A stretch of DNA of 45,812 nt from NCBI RefSeq assembly GCF_035712445.1, contig NZ_DASTAT010000031.1, positions 1 to 45,812 on the forward strand, written 5' to 3'. Under the pieces are notes generated by a model that worked only from the letters and a program-made list of their open reading frames with translations, did not search any database and was not told where the DNA came from. Numbering within the stretch: position 1 is the first letter of the stretch; every line of letters starts with the position of its first letter. The stretch is from Oligoflexus sp. (lineage in GTDB: Bacteria > Bdellovibrionota_B > Oligoflexia > Oligoflexales > Oligoflexaceae). Shown one piece after another: positions 7,514 to 14,913 of the stretch. The translations under genes and the position numbers were made by a program.

Positions 7514-8881
7514 ATGGGCGCATTCCAGGCTTTGGCTGAAAAGTTGAGCTGTCCCGTTTGTTCAGGCAAAGTGCAGGGCGGCAAGGATGCTTTGCGCTGT
7601 GAAGGCTGCCAGGCGGTTTTTCCGGTCTGGGGCGACTTTCCCTGGGTCTTCGCCAACGCGAGTGAATGGAAGGCTGACTGGACGCAACGCTTCCGCTTCT
7701 ATCTGCAGCAGCTGCACGACGATGTTCAAAATCTGAAAATGGAATTGAAACTGCTCGATCTTCTGCCGAAGACGCGCGAACGCCTGCAGCATCTGGTGCA
7801 GGCCAAGACCGAGCAGCATCGCGAGTTGGAAAAGCTCTTCGAGCCCCTGCTCCTGGGCCAAGGCCCGAGCTATGAGCAGCAGCTGGCGGCCCAGACTCCC
7901 TTGCCGGAAACCCAGCAGCTGATGGGTTACTACGGTAACGTCCTGAGGGACTGGGGCTGGGGTGAAGAGGAAAATCAAATCTGCGAAGATATCCTCGCGG
8001 CGATCTTAGGGCCGCATCCCCTCGGCACCATGCTGGTCCTGGGTACCGGCCCGAGCCGCCTTGCCTATGATATCCATCGGCGCCTCGGCGGCAAGGACAC
8101 CATCGCGGTCGATATCAATCCCTTTTATCTGCTGGTCGCCGAGCGCATGCTCGCCGGTCGGAATTTGAATCTTTATGAATTCCCGATCGCGCCGACCGAC
8201 GCCAAGGCCTGCGCCAGCCGCGTGAAATGCCGGGCGCCGGAGACGTTGAAGCAGGGTTTTTCCTTCCTGATGGCGGATGCGATGAATCCCTGCTTTCAGG
8301 ATGCCAGCGTCGACACGCTCCTGACGCCTTGGCTCATAGATATCGTGCCCCAGGATTTCCGCAGCTTTGCCAAGAAACTCAATCGCATCATGAAGCCGGG
8401 CGCACGCTGGCTCAATTTCGGTTCGACGGTGTTTCATCACCGGCTGCAGCATCTTTGCTACAGCCGCGAGGAAATACCGGATATCCTCGCCGAGAGCGGC
8501 TTTGAGGTTCTGCAGATGCGCGAGAACGTGATCCCTTATCTGCGTTCGCCAGCGAGCTGTCAGCAGCGCAGTGAAAAAGTTTTCACCTTCATGGCGCGCA
8601 AGGTTCAGGAGGTCGCTCCGGGCCCCGCGTACACGCCGCTGCCCAACTGGTTGAGCGACACCGGGATGCCGGTTCCCATTCAGGCCGATATGCAGCAGCA
8701 GATGATCGTGAATTTAACTCTGACCCAGGTGCTGGCCCAGGTCGATGGGCAGAAGAGCCTTCAGCAGATCGCCGAGGTCATGGCGCCGACCTTCGAACTT
8801 CCCGCCAGCGACGTCCTGCCCATGCTGAAGCGCATGTTCGGACGCTTTGTCGAAGGTCGCGGCCGCAGCGTGAACTTCTAA
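7514..8881 (+). CDS. Three-part SAM methyltransferase: zinc ribbon, N2227-like core, PqqD-like tail
   Basis: This is a 455-residue cytoplasmic protein. Residues 1-45 hold a zinc ribbon (Cys13, 16, 29, 32), as in Trm112-like leaders of some methyltransferases. A helical linker is followed by a class I SAM fold at about 140-365. Features shared with the N2227/carnosine N-methyltransferase family are VLRDWGWGEEENQ, LVLGTGPSRLAYDIHRR (the SAM glycine loop), AVDINPF, RWLNFGSTVFHH and a late GFEVLQ segment. The last 85 residues (VDGQKSLQQIAEVMAP) resemble the PqqD/winged-helix peptide-recognition fold. The family suggests N-methylation of a small molecule or peptide; the substrate is unknown. An ATG at 7487 is also in frame, but GAGG precedes the one at 7514. 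Its stop lies 1 base from that of the convergent msrC-like gene. Confidence 0.78.
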   Translation: MGAFQALAEKLSCPVCSGKVQGGKDALRCEGCQAVFPVWGDFPWVFANASEWKADWTQRFRFYLQQLHDDVQNLKMELKLLDLLPKTRERLQHLVQAKTEQHRELEKLFEPLLLGQGPSYEQQLAAQTPLPETQQLMGYYGNVLRDWGWGEEENQICEDILAAILGPHPLGTMLVLGTGPSRLAYDIHRRLGGKDTIAVDINPFYLLVAERMLAGRNLNLYEFPIAPTDAKACASRVKCRAPETLKQGFSFLMADAMNPCFQDASVDTLLTPWLIDIVPQDFRSFAKKLNRIMKPGARWLNFGSTVFHHRLQHLCYSREEIPDILAESGFEVLQMRENVIPYLRSPASCQQRSEKVFTFMARKVQEVAPGPAYTPLPNWLSDTGMPVPIQADMQQQMIVNLTLTQVLAQVDGQKSLQQIAEVMAPTFELPASDVLPMLKRMFGRFVEGRGRSVNF

Positions 8882-8882
8882 A

Positions 8883-9392
8883 TCAGCGGGGCATGCCGGG
8901 GAAGCGCTGGCCATAATAAGCCATAATTTCCTCAAGCTGCTCCTGATCCACTTCGTCAAAGGCGTCGGGATCATTCGAATCCACGTCAAAAACCGCCAGA
9001 AGCTCACCTTTCGGATTGAACACAGGCACCACAATTTCACTCTTGGTCGTGCTGGAACAGGCGATGTGCCCGGAAAAGGCCTCGACGTCGGGAACCAGCT
9101 GGGTCTTCCCCGTGCGAGCCGCAGCCCCGCAAACGCCACGGGCGAAAGGAATATCAATACAGCCGTGGGTGCCCTGATAGGGGCCAATTTTCAGGTGCTG
9201 ATCGCGCACCACGCGATAAAATCCGGTCCAGTGATAGTAGCCGAAACTCTGGTGCAGTTCGCAAACCACAGTGGCCATGCCTGCCACCCAATCGGTTTCA
9301 TTCTCAAGCAAGGCTTTGATGCTCGCGAACACGGAGCTATAATGGGCTCGTTTGCTGGCGGTCTCGGCATTCAGGGGGAGGGCGTCAAGCAT
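8883..9392 (-). CDS. msrC: Free methionine-(R)-sulfoxide reductase (GAF domain)
   Basis: This 169-residue single GAF-domain enzyme reduces free L-methionine-(R)-S-oxide in the cytoplasm using thioredoxin. The three cysteines of the family are present at about 78 (HGCIDIPFARG), 88 (GVCGAAA) and 112 (HIACSS). Their spacing is the same as in E. coli MsrC. The SEIVVPVFNPKGELLAVFDVDS stretch is the usual GAF core. The ATG is preceded by GAGGAG at 6-base spacing. It is convergent with the methyltransferase and divergent from yheU; the starts of msrC and yheU are 50 bases apart. Confidence 0.93.
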   Translation of the reverse strand: MLDALPLNAETASKRAHYSSVFASIKALLENETDWVAGMATVVCELHQSFGYYHWTGFYRVVRDQHLKIGPYQGTHGCIDIPFARGVCGAAARTGKTQLVPDVEAFSGHIACSSTTKSEIVVPVFNPKGELLAVFDVDSNDPDAFDEVDQEQLEEIMAYYGQRFPGMPR

Positions 9393-9442
9393 GATGGTCT
9401 CCTCATAAGATCGAGGCCTGTTATAGAAGAAAGGCTCTGATT

Positions 9443-9721
9443 ATGCAAATTCCCGTGGATCGCCTGGATCCTGAGACCCTGACCCGTGTGATCGAAGAGT
9501 TTGTCAGTCGGGAAGGCACGGACTACGGCCAGTCTAACCCGGACTTATTAGTGAAAGTGGAAGGCATACGGCGCAAGCTGAAAAGCGGGGAAGCCGTCCT
9601 ATGTTACGATGAACTCAGCGAAAGTTGCCATATTTTGTCGCGCGAGGCCTTCCGCTCCCTACAAAAAGGCGGCGCACAACCTGCACAGGACCGGCCTAAT
9701 GAAATCAGCCGGGATTTTTAA
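9443..9721 (+). CDS. yheU: YheU family protein (UPF0270)
   Basis: This 92-residue cytoplasmic protein aligns along its first 70 residues with E. coli YheU (UPF0270). The matches are the IPVDRLDPETL opening, EEFVSREGTDYG, and GEAVLCYDELSESCHIL near the end. The molecular function of the family is not known. The last 20 residues are a non-conserved polar tail. The start at 9443 is supported by AAGG about 12 bases upstream, a weak site, and by the conserved N-terminus. Confidence 0.88.
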   Translation: MQIPVDRLDPETLTRVIEEFVSREGTDYGQSNPDLLVKVEGIRRKLKSGEAVLCYDELSESCHILSREAFRSLQKGGAQPAQDRPNEISRDF

Positions 9722-9866
9722 ATACGCTTAACCCAATGATTTGCATGGGATATTAAGGTTTTTCCCGGACCCCATGGGTGTTATCTCAAGTTTCCGGCTG
9801 GTGCTCCGAATACGGGAGTAGATTGGAGGACAGCTGGCGCTTGTGCAGCACGTAAAGGGCAGGTCC

Positions 9867-10862
9867 ATGAAAACCGTTCTGTTTTTTGACAACGCAAAAC
9901 AGAATTCCCGCGATATCCGCAGGATGCTCGCGGTTGCGTCGTGTGACTGCCTGATTCCAGCCTCCCCGGAAGAATTCATCAAGGAGCTGCGCGAGGGGAC
10001 TTACGACCTGCTCGTCTATGCTCTGGAATATCACGACATCGTCCGCCAGGAGATGGCGGGCAAGTTGATCGAAACGCCTGTGATTCTCCTGACCAACTCC
10101 AAGTTCGAAGAACTGTCTCCACTGCTCCCGGAAATTCCCGCAACCAATATCATTGCGAAAAATAGTGACGGAAGCCTGAAGCTGCGGGACATCGTCAGTA
10201 CCGTGCGGAAGATCCTGCACGGGGAAGACATCTTCGGCGTGAAGCATTATCTGAGCTTTGGAACCCAGTCGGAAGTCTTCCACATCCGCGATTCGGCGGA
10301 ACGTGGCGAATATATCGAAGCCATCGTGGAATTCTGCAAGCGCTTTCATCTGCGCAACACCGTGGTGCAGGCCGTCGAGCTTTTCTGTGAAGAGCTTTTG
10401 ATGAATGCCATCTATGATGCGCCGCGCGATGCCGATGGCCAGTCGCTTTACAATCATCTGTCACGGAAGAATCGGGTCATCCTGAAACCCAAGCAGGCGG
10501 CTCGCATGGAGTTTGCCTGCGACGGTGAGAAGCTGGCCGTTTCCATTTCCGATCCCTTCGGTGCCATCACCTGGGATACGCTGCAGAAATTTTTGGTGCA
10601 TTGCTTCGGTGGGGACCGGGAGAAGGTGCAGAACCTGACCAACGATTCCGGTGGCGCCGGCCTTGGACTTTATTTCTGCTTCGCGTCCGTGAATGCTTTC
10701 ATCGTGAACGTCGATCCCGAAAAACGTTCCGAGTTTATCGGGATCTTCGATGTATCGGCGAGTCCCAAAGATCGTCATACCCGCTATTCAAGCCTGCATT
10801 TCTTTTCGACCGAGAAAAAATCCCTGGTCGCCCTTCGGGACAATCAAAAACGCATAGCCTGA
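9867..10862 (+). CDS. Pseudo-receiver fused to GHKL ATPase (RsbW-like), signalling protein
   Basis: This is a 331-residue soluble protein. Residues 1-120 look like a response-regulator fold (KTVLFFDNA, PVILLTN, NIIAKNS). The third strand reads YDLLVYALE and lacks the phospho-accepting Asp, so it is probably a pseudo-receiver. Residues 165-300 form a HATPase of the anti-sigma/RsbW or histidine-kinase type: N-box EELLMNAIYDA (about 176-186), SDPFG (about 229) and G-rich GGAGLGLYF (about 262-270). There is no DHp/His segment, so a serine-kinase or anti-sigma switch role fits better than a sensor kinase. The ATG at 9867 is preferred because a typical receiver first strand follows it. The stop TGA overlaps the stop of the convergent nuclease in a TGATCA hexamer. 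Partner proteins are not in the window. Confidence 0.78.
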   Translation: MKTVLFFDNAKQNSRDIRRMLAVASCDCLIPASPEEFIKELREGTYDLLVYALEYHDIVRQEMAGKLIETPVILLTNSKFEELSPLLPEIPATNIIAKNSDGSLKLRDIVSTVRKILHGEDIFGVKHYLSFGTQSEVFHIRDSAERGEYIEAIVEFCKRFHLRNTVVQAVELFCEELLMNAIYDAPRDADGQSLYNHLSRKNRVILKPKQAARMEFACDGEKLAVSISDPFGAITWDTLQKFLVHCFGGDREKVQNLTNDSGGAGLGLYFCFASVNAFIVNVDPEKRSEFIGIFDVSASPKDRHTRYSSLHFFSTEKKSLVALRDNQKRIA

Positions 10863-11990
10863 TCAAAGATTCGTTTTATTGGACGCCTGCGCCACGACCG
10901 GAGTCACGTATCCCAGGGGGATGAAGTCGGGCTTCACGGGATAATTGTAACTCTGATAGCCCTGCAGCTTCGGACGGCCTGCGGCATCCCAGGCGGACAC
11001 CCAGACGGCGGCCAGCGCATCCGCACCGACGCTCAGACGCTCGACCAGAAAGTTCCGGTAGTCGCTCGCCACGGCTTTGGATGGTTTGCGTTCCGCTTTC
11101 TTCCGCAGGTTTTTATCGCTCTTTTTCACGAGAGAAGTTTTGCGATCGAGTTCATTCAAAGCATCCAGACGGGCGTGACTGGCCATGGTCAATTCCCAGG
11201 CCATGCGCAGAGGGTCCTTGTCCTTGCCAAAGATTTTTTGCGCCGGCTGCTCTTTCCGGGCTGCCATGAACATCGCCGCTTCCAGATCCAGGTTCTGCGC
11301 ATCGACCTGCTCGGATTCAAAGTAACTGTGAAGCCCGCCCTGATCGTTGTGCCAGCCATCATAGTCGGCACTGGTGTGATGCGGGTTGGCCAGGTCACCG
11401 ACGAAGTGGGCGAGGATTCCCGTATAAAGAAGAGCCTGGTCGATCAAGGCATTGCGATCCTCGGGTTTGGCTTTGGGATCGTTTTCCAATTTTTTGACCT
11501 CAGCAAGAGTCTTCGTCAGATCCTGACTCAGACGCTGCACGCGGAAAGGAGCATGACCGGCCTTGCTGATCTTATCGGCATCGGTTTCCCCCGGCGCGCA
11601 GCTCAACTCACCGGCCTTGCGGCTGCAGTTGGCGAGCAGAGCCTTTTTATAGCTTTCAAAATCAGCGGGAGCATCCTTGGCCTCCAGCTTTTTATTCTCG
11701 GGCAGAATATAATCGAGGTCCACGAAATGGCTCGGAGAATTGGCGGCATCGACCTCGGGACCAGCGGAGCGCCAGACGATATCGGGAACGTTCGCCAGAT
11801 GACCCAGCATGTGCTCTTTTCTTTGCAGAAGGGCTCCAAAGGCGGCGACCTCAGGGTCCTTGTTTTCCGCTACAAGCCGAGTCGCGACGCGCGCGATCGC
11901 ATTATGTCCCCGTTCACCCCAGGCCGATGCCTCGCTGGTGGAAAGAATCAGAACCCAGGCGGCGAGTATCGAAGTGCCAGCACGCATCAT
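10863..11990 (-). CDS. Secreted S1/P1-type zinc nuclease
   Basis: This 375-residue exported enzyme has a signal peptide ending ASA, followed directly by WGERGHN. In S1/P1 nucleases the mature N-terminal Trp itself binds zinc, and that arrangement is kept here (Trp24, His29). Other ligands of the trinuclear zinc site are seen in NVPDIVW, HFVDLDY and the HFVGDLANPHHTSADYDG motif at about 195-212, which replaces the usual HFxGDxHQPLH. The family cleaves single-stranded DNA and RNA and removes 3' phosphates. A basic stretch (RKAERKPSK) near residue 315 is unusual. It sits 12 bases downstream of the FAD protein gene, so both are probably co-transcribed. AAAGGAA lies just before the ATG-ATG start. 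Confidence 0.88.
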   Translation of the reverse strand: MMRAGTSILAAWVLILSTSEASAWGERGHNAIARVATRLVAENKDPEVAAFGALLQRKEHMLGHLANVPDIVWRSAGPEVDAANSPSHFVDLDYILPENKKLEAKDAPADFESYKKALLANCSRKAGELSCAPGETDADKISKAGHAPFRVQRLSQDLTKTLAEVKKLENDPKAKPEDRNALIDQALLYTGILAHFVGDLANPHHTSADYDGWHNDQGGLHSYFESEQVDAQNLDLEAAMFMAARKEQPAQKIFGKDKDPLRMAWELTMASHARLDALNELDRKTSLVKKSDKNLRKKAERKPSKAVASDYRNFLVERLSVGADALAAVWVSAWDAAGRPKLQGYQSYNYPVKPDFIPLGYVTPVVAQASNKTNL

Positions 11991-12002
11991 GAACCATTCC
12001 TT

Positions 12003-13622
12003 TCAATGAAGACTGACGAGCAGCTGCTCGGCCAGAGCATTTTCAACCACAGCGCGACCAATTTTCACGCCATCCAAGGCCGCTGAAACGATGCCGCCCG
12101 CAAAGCCTGCGCCTTCACCCGCCGGGAAAATGCCCGGATGGCTTTCCGACTGCAGACCTTTGTCGCGGTGCATGACGATCGGCGCCGAGGTTTTCGTTTC
12201 CACACCGGCGACGATCGCCTCGGGACTCAAAAAACCCTGCATGCGTTTATTGTATTCAGTCAAAGCTCCGCGCAGACTGTTCACGACAAAGTCCGGCAGG
12301 ATCTTATCCAGACGGGCATTGGTCACACCGGGTTTGTAGCTCGATGAGAGCGTGCCTTTGCTGTCGCGTGCTTTCAAAAAGTCGGTGAGCCTTTGCGCAG
12401 GCGAGAAGTAGTTGCCGCCGCCAGCTGCGAAAGCCGCGCGTTCAATAGCCGCCTGAAAATGCATGCCGTCCAGCGGATGCCCGCGGTAGAAGTCCTCGCG
12501 CGTGACGTTCACCACGACCGCGGCGTTGGCAAAGCCGCTGTTCCGCGCATGGTAGCTCATGCCGTTGATAGCCAGGTGACCTTCCTGAGCGCCGGTGGGC
12601 ATCAGGTGTCCGCCCGGGCACATGCAGAAGGTCCAGATGCCGCGACCTTCGGCCTGAGCGGCGAGCTTATATTCCGCGGCCGGAAGCACTGTGCAGCTGC
12701 CGAATTGAATTTTATCTATGACATCCTGCGGATGTTCAAAGCGGGCACCGATCGCGAACGGTTTGGGACCGATCGCAAGACCCTTGTCGAGGAGCATCTG
12801 ATAGGTTTCACGCGCGCTGTGACCGATCGCCAGGACCAGGTGATCGGTATCAAGGCGCGTGCCGTCATGCAGCGTTACGCTGTAACGGGCATTGGTTCCA
12901 CCGCTTTCGAAGTTGACGAAGCGTTTATTGAAGAGGAATTGCGTGCCGAGCGTTTCCAGATGCTGACGCGTGCGCTTGGCGATGATCATCAGATAATCCG
13001 TGCCGATGTGCGGATGCGCATCGTAGAGGATTTCATCCGGGGCTCCAAAACGCACCCACTGCTCAAAAAGATAGCGGATCAAAGGATGATTGCGACCACA
13101 GGTGAGCTTGCCGTCGGAAAAAGTTCCGGCACCGCCTTCCCCGTAGCAGTAGTTCGATTCGTTGTTGAAGTCGCTGTTTCTGAGAAGGCGGTGCACCGTG
13201 CGCATCCGATTCTCGACCGCTTCCCCGCGTTCGATCACGATACAGGGCTGGCCCATCTCGCTCAGGACCTGGGCCGCAAAAGTTCCGGCCGGGCCGCTGC
13301 CGATGATCACGGGCGGATGGCGGAAGCGTTTGCCTTGGAGGCTGATGCCTTCCATGGGGTGATAATGCGGGCGCTCGACGTAGGTTTCGACCTTTTCGCC
13401 CACATTGCGCAGAACCGCAGCGGTATCCACGCAATCGAAATTCACCTGGTAGTGATAGACGATGCGCGATTTTTTGCGGGCATCGAGGGATTTTTTTAAA
13501 ATGCGGAGCGAGGTGATCTCCTGCTCGGGAATGCCGAGTTCCTGGGCCAGGAGAGGTCGCAGCTGCGCATCAGGATCACCCGATGCCACGGGAATACTCA
13601 GCTGTTTTAGGACAAGACTCAT
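12003..13622 (-). CDS. FAD-dependent dehydrogenase of the COG2509 type
   Basis: This 539-residue cytoplasmic flavoprotein has an N-terminal alpha/beta domain (1-95) that typifies this group and resembles a ferredoxin-like cap. An FAD-binding Rossmann motif, IIGSGPAGTFAA, follows at about 106-117 with Glu at about 132. Further motifs are CYGEGGAGTFSDGKL and a C-terminal GD-type motif, FPAGEGAGFAGGIVSAA (about 505-521). The proteins are annotated as NAD(P)/FAD-dependent oxidoreductases of unknown substrate. AGGAG is 9 bases before the ATG at 13622; a start 27 bases upstream lacks a site. It precedes the S1/P1 nuclease by 12 bases in one operon. It diverges from the MarR gene across 230 bases with several overlapping inverted repeats. 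Confidence 0.88.
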   Translation of the reverse strand: MSLVLKQLSIPVASGDPDAQLRPLLAQELGIPEQEITSLRILKKSLDARKKSRIVYHYQVNFDCVDTAAVLRNVGEKVETYVERPHYHPMEGISLQGKRFRHPPVIIGSGPAGTFAAQVLSEMGQPCIVIERGEAVENRMRTVHRLLRNSDFNNESNYCYGEGGAGTFSDGKLTCGRNHPLIRYLFEQWVRFGAPDEILYDAHPHIGTDYLMIIAKRTRQHLETLGTQFLFNKRFVNFESGGTNARYSVTLHDGTRLDTDHLVLAIGHSARETYQMLLDKGLAIGPKPFAIGARFEHPQDVIDKIQFGSCTVLPAAEYKLAAQAEGRGIWTFCMCPGGHLMPTGAQEGHLAINGMSYHARNSGFANAAVVVNVTREDFYRGHPLDGMHFQAAIERAAFAAGGGNYFSPAQRLTDFLKARDSKGTLSSSYKPGVTNARLDKILPDFVVNSLRGALTEYNKRMQGFLSPEAIVAGVETKTSAPIVMHRDKGLQSESHPGIFPAGEGAGFAGGIVSAALDGVKIGRAVVENALAEQLLVSLH

Positions 13623-13790
13623 AACCACGTTCTCCTGCAAAGGCAGCACTTTGAGGGAAGGACTATAGGTCCCGGGTGCCCCATGTCAAATGAATTATGA
13701 ACCAGGCAAGTCGTGAATGACGCAGTGCCTGGGCCCTCAGGCGGCACCAGGTGGCTTTCATGCTTGATTATGTTCATTAATTTCATTGGT

Positions 13791-13820
13791 TTAAGAATTT
13801 GTCTTAGTAACTAAGATAAT
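13791..13820 (+). promoter_or_regulatory. Promoter with palindromic operator for the MarR-Arr operon
   Basis: TCTTAG-TAA-CTAAGA (13802-13816) is an inverted repeat with 6-bp arms, of the size bound by MarR dimers. It overlaps a possible -10 (GATAAT, 13815-13820) with a weak -35 (TTAAGA, 13791-13796) at 18-base spacing. It lies 33-62 bases upstream of the MarR gene. Autorepression by the MarR protein is the natural reading, but this is inference. Confidence 0.55.
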
Positions 13821-13852
13821 GAGCCGATAAGCTAGAGGAAGGGAGGTGGCGC

Positions 13853-14305
13853 TTGAGTCAGGATGATGTCGTGAAAATTCGAAAGCTCTATCAGACTTTC
13901 TCTTTCGTTTCGATTCGCATGCACGAAGCGATCGGGCGCAAGGCTGGACTGTCGGGGACGGACCACAAGTATCTCGGCTTTTTAATCCAGAAGGGTCAGA
14001 TGACGGCCGGGGAGTTGGCCGTCCTCTGCGGCTTAACAACCGGCGCCATTACGGGAATGATTGACCGCTTCGAAAAAAAAGGCCTCGTCCAAAGGCAGCC
14101 GTCGCCTGACGATCGCCGCAAAGTCATCATTGTTCCCGATAAAGCCAGGATCATGGAACTCCTGTCTCCGCTCTATCAAAACCACCAGGCGCAGATCGAG
14201 GGCGTGATCAGCCGGTATACAGAGGCCGAGCTTAAGCTGATCGAACGATTCCTTGGCGACCTGATTTCCGTCATCCATGACACCACTGCCGAACATAAGA
14301 ACTAA
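13853..14305 (+). CDS. MarR family transcriptional regulator
   Basis: This is a 150-residue winged-helix repressor. The DNA-binding core is at about 45-110: MTAGELAVLCGLTTGAITGMIDRFEKKGLV (recognition helix) then QPSPDDRRKVIIV, the MarR wing with its DxR pattern. Dimerisation helices flank it. TTG at 13853 is the chosen start: GGAGG lies 6 bases upstream and no better ATG exists before the conserved fold. The gene is followed 18 bases later by arr, so it is likely a local ligand-sensing regulator of rifamycin resistance. The palindrome in its promoter is the probable binding site. The ligand is unknown. Confidence 0.88.
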   Translation: MSQDDVVKIRKLYQTFSFVSIRMHEAIGRKAGLSGTDHKYLGFLIQKGQMTAGELAVLCGLTTGAITGMIDRFEKKGLVQRQPSPDDRRKVIIVPDKARIMELLSPLYQNHQAQIEGVISRYTEAELKLIERFLGDLISVIHDTTAEHKN

Positions 14306-14323
14306 AGTTTCACAGGAGTTCCC

Positions 14324-14740
14324 ATGACCGCAAAAATCAAAGAATTCGTGCAATGCTTCTTTCACGGCACCAAAGCGGCGCTCAAAGTCGGCGATCATAT
14401 CTCTCCTGGCAATGACTCCAACTATGAGGACGGACGAAGATCAAAATACGTTTACCTCACCTCGAATCTCACCGTTGCAGCTTGGGGTGCCGAACTTGCT
14501 GCCGGGGACAATCCCTGCTCCATCTATGTCGTCGAACCTACCGGAGAGCTGCAGGATGACCCGAACGTCACGAACAAAAGGTTTCCCGGCAATCCGACCA
14601 ATTCCTTTCGGACCGCCAGTCCCCTTATGGTGGTCGGTGTGGTGACCGCCTGGCAAGGGCATTCCCAGGAAGAAATCGCAGCGCGCAAAGAAGCCCTTAA
14701 AACGCTGATGCAGAGCGGCGCGCAGATCATCGAAGACTAA
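14324..14740 (+). CDS. arr: Rifamycin ADP-ribosyltransferase (Arr)
   Basis: This 138-residue protein is of standard Arr length. The enzyme transfers ADP-ribose from NAD to the C23 hydroxyl of rifamycins and thereby inactivates them. Diagnostic stretches are FFHGTKAALKVGD (with the NAD-binding His), NDSNYEDGRRSKYVYLTS, AAWGAELA, IYVVEPTGELQDDPN, KRFPGNPTNSFR and TAWQGHS. AGGAG is 5 bases before the ATG. It is the second gene of a MarR-Arr operon; the short 18-base gap implies co-transcription. No integron or transposon parts are near, so it looks like a chromosomal arr gene rather than a mobile cassette. An endogenous ADP-ribosylation target is also possible. Confidence 0.94.
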   Translation: MTAKIKEFVQCFFHGTKAALKVGDHISPGNDSNYEDGRRSKYVYLTSNLTVAAWGAELAAGDNPCSIYVVEPTGELQDDPNVTNKRFPGNPTNSFRTASPLMVVGVVTAWQGHSQEEIAARKEALKTLMQSGAQIIED

Positions 14741-14855
14741 GTCTTGCCCCTCTGGCAGGCGCCTAAGTAACGTGGCCCATCCCTGGCGGGATGAAGCCGT
14801 GCTGCGAGCGCCTGGTCGCAACTGCCTTAAGAAACACTACATTTATCCATAAACA

Positions 14856-14883
14856 TTGAAATTTTTCTGATGCTTGCTATAAC
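14856..14883 (+). promoter_or_regulatory. Sigma-70 type promoter for the peptide transporter
   Basis: TTGAAA (14856-14861) and TATAAC (14878-14883) are spaced by 16 bases, and TGC directly precedes the -10 box as in an extended -10. The expected start of transcription is about 14890, 24 bases before the TTG start codon. Small hairpins near 14779-14792 and 14798-14815 lie upstream and may help end the arr transcript, though without T-runs. Confidence 0.6.
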
Positions 14884-14913
14884 TGGACACTTTTTCCAGA
14901 CGGAGGATCAGAT

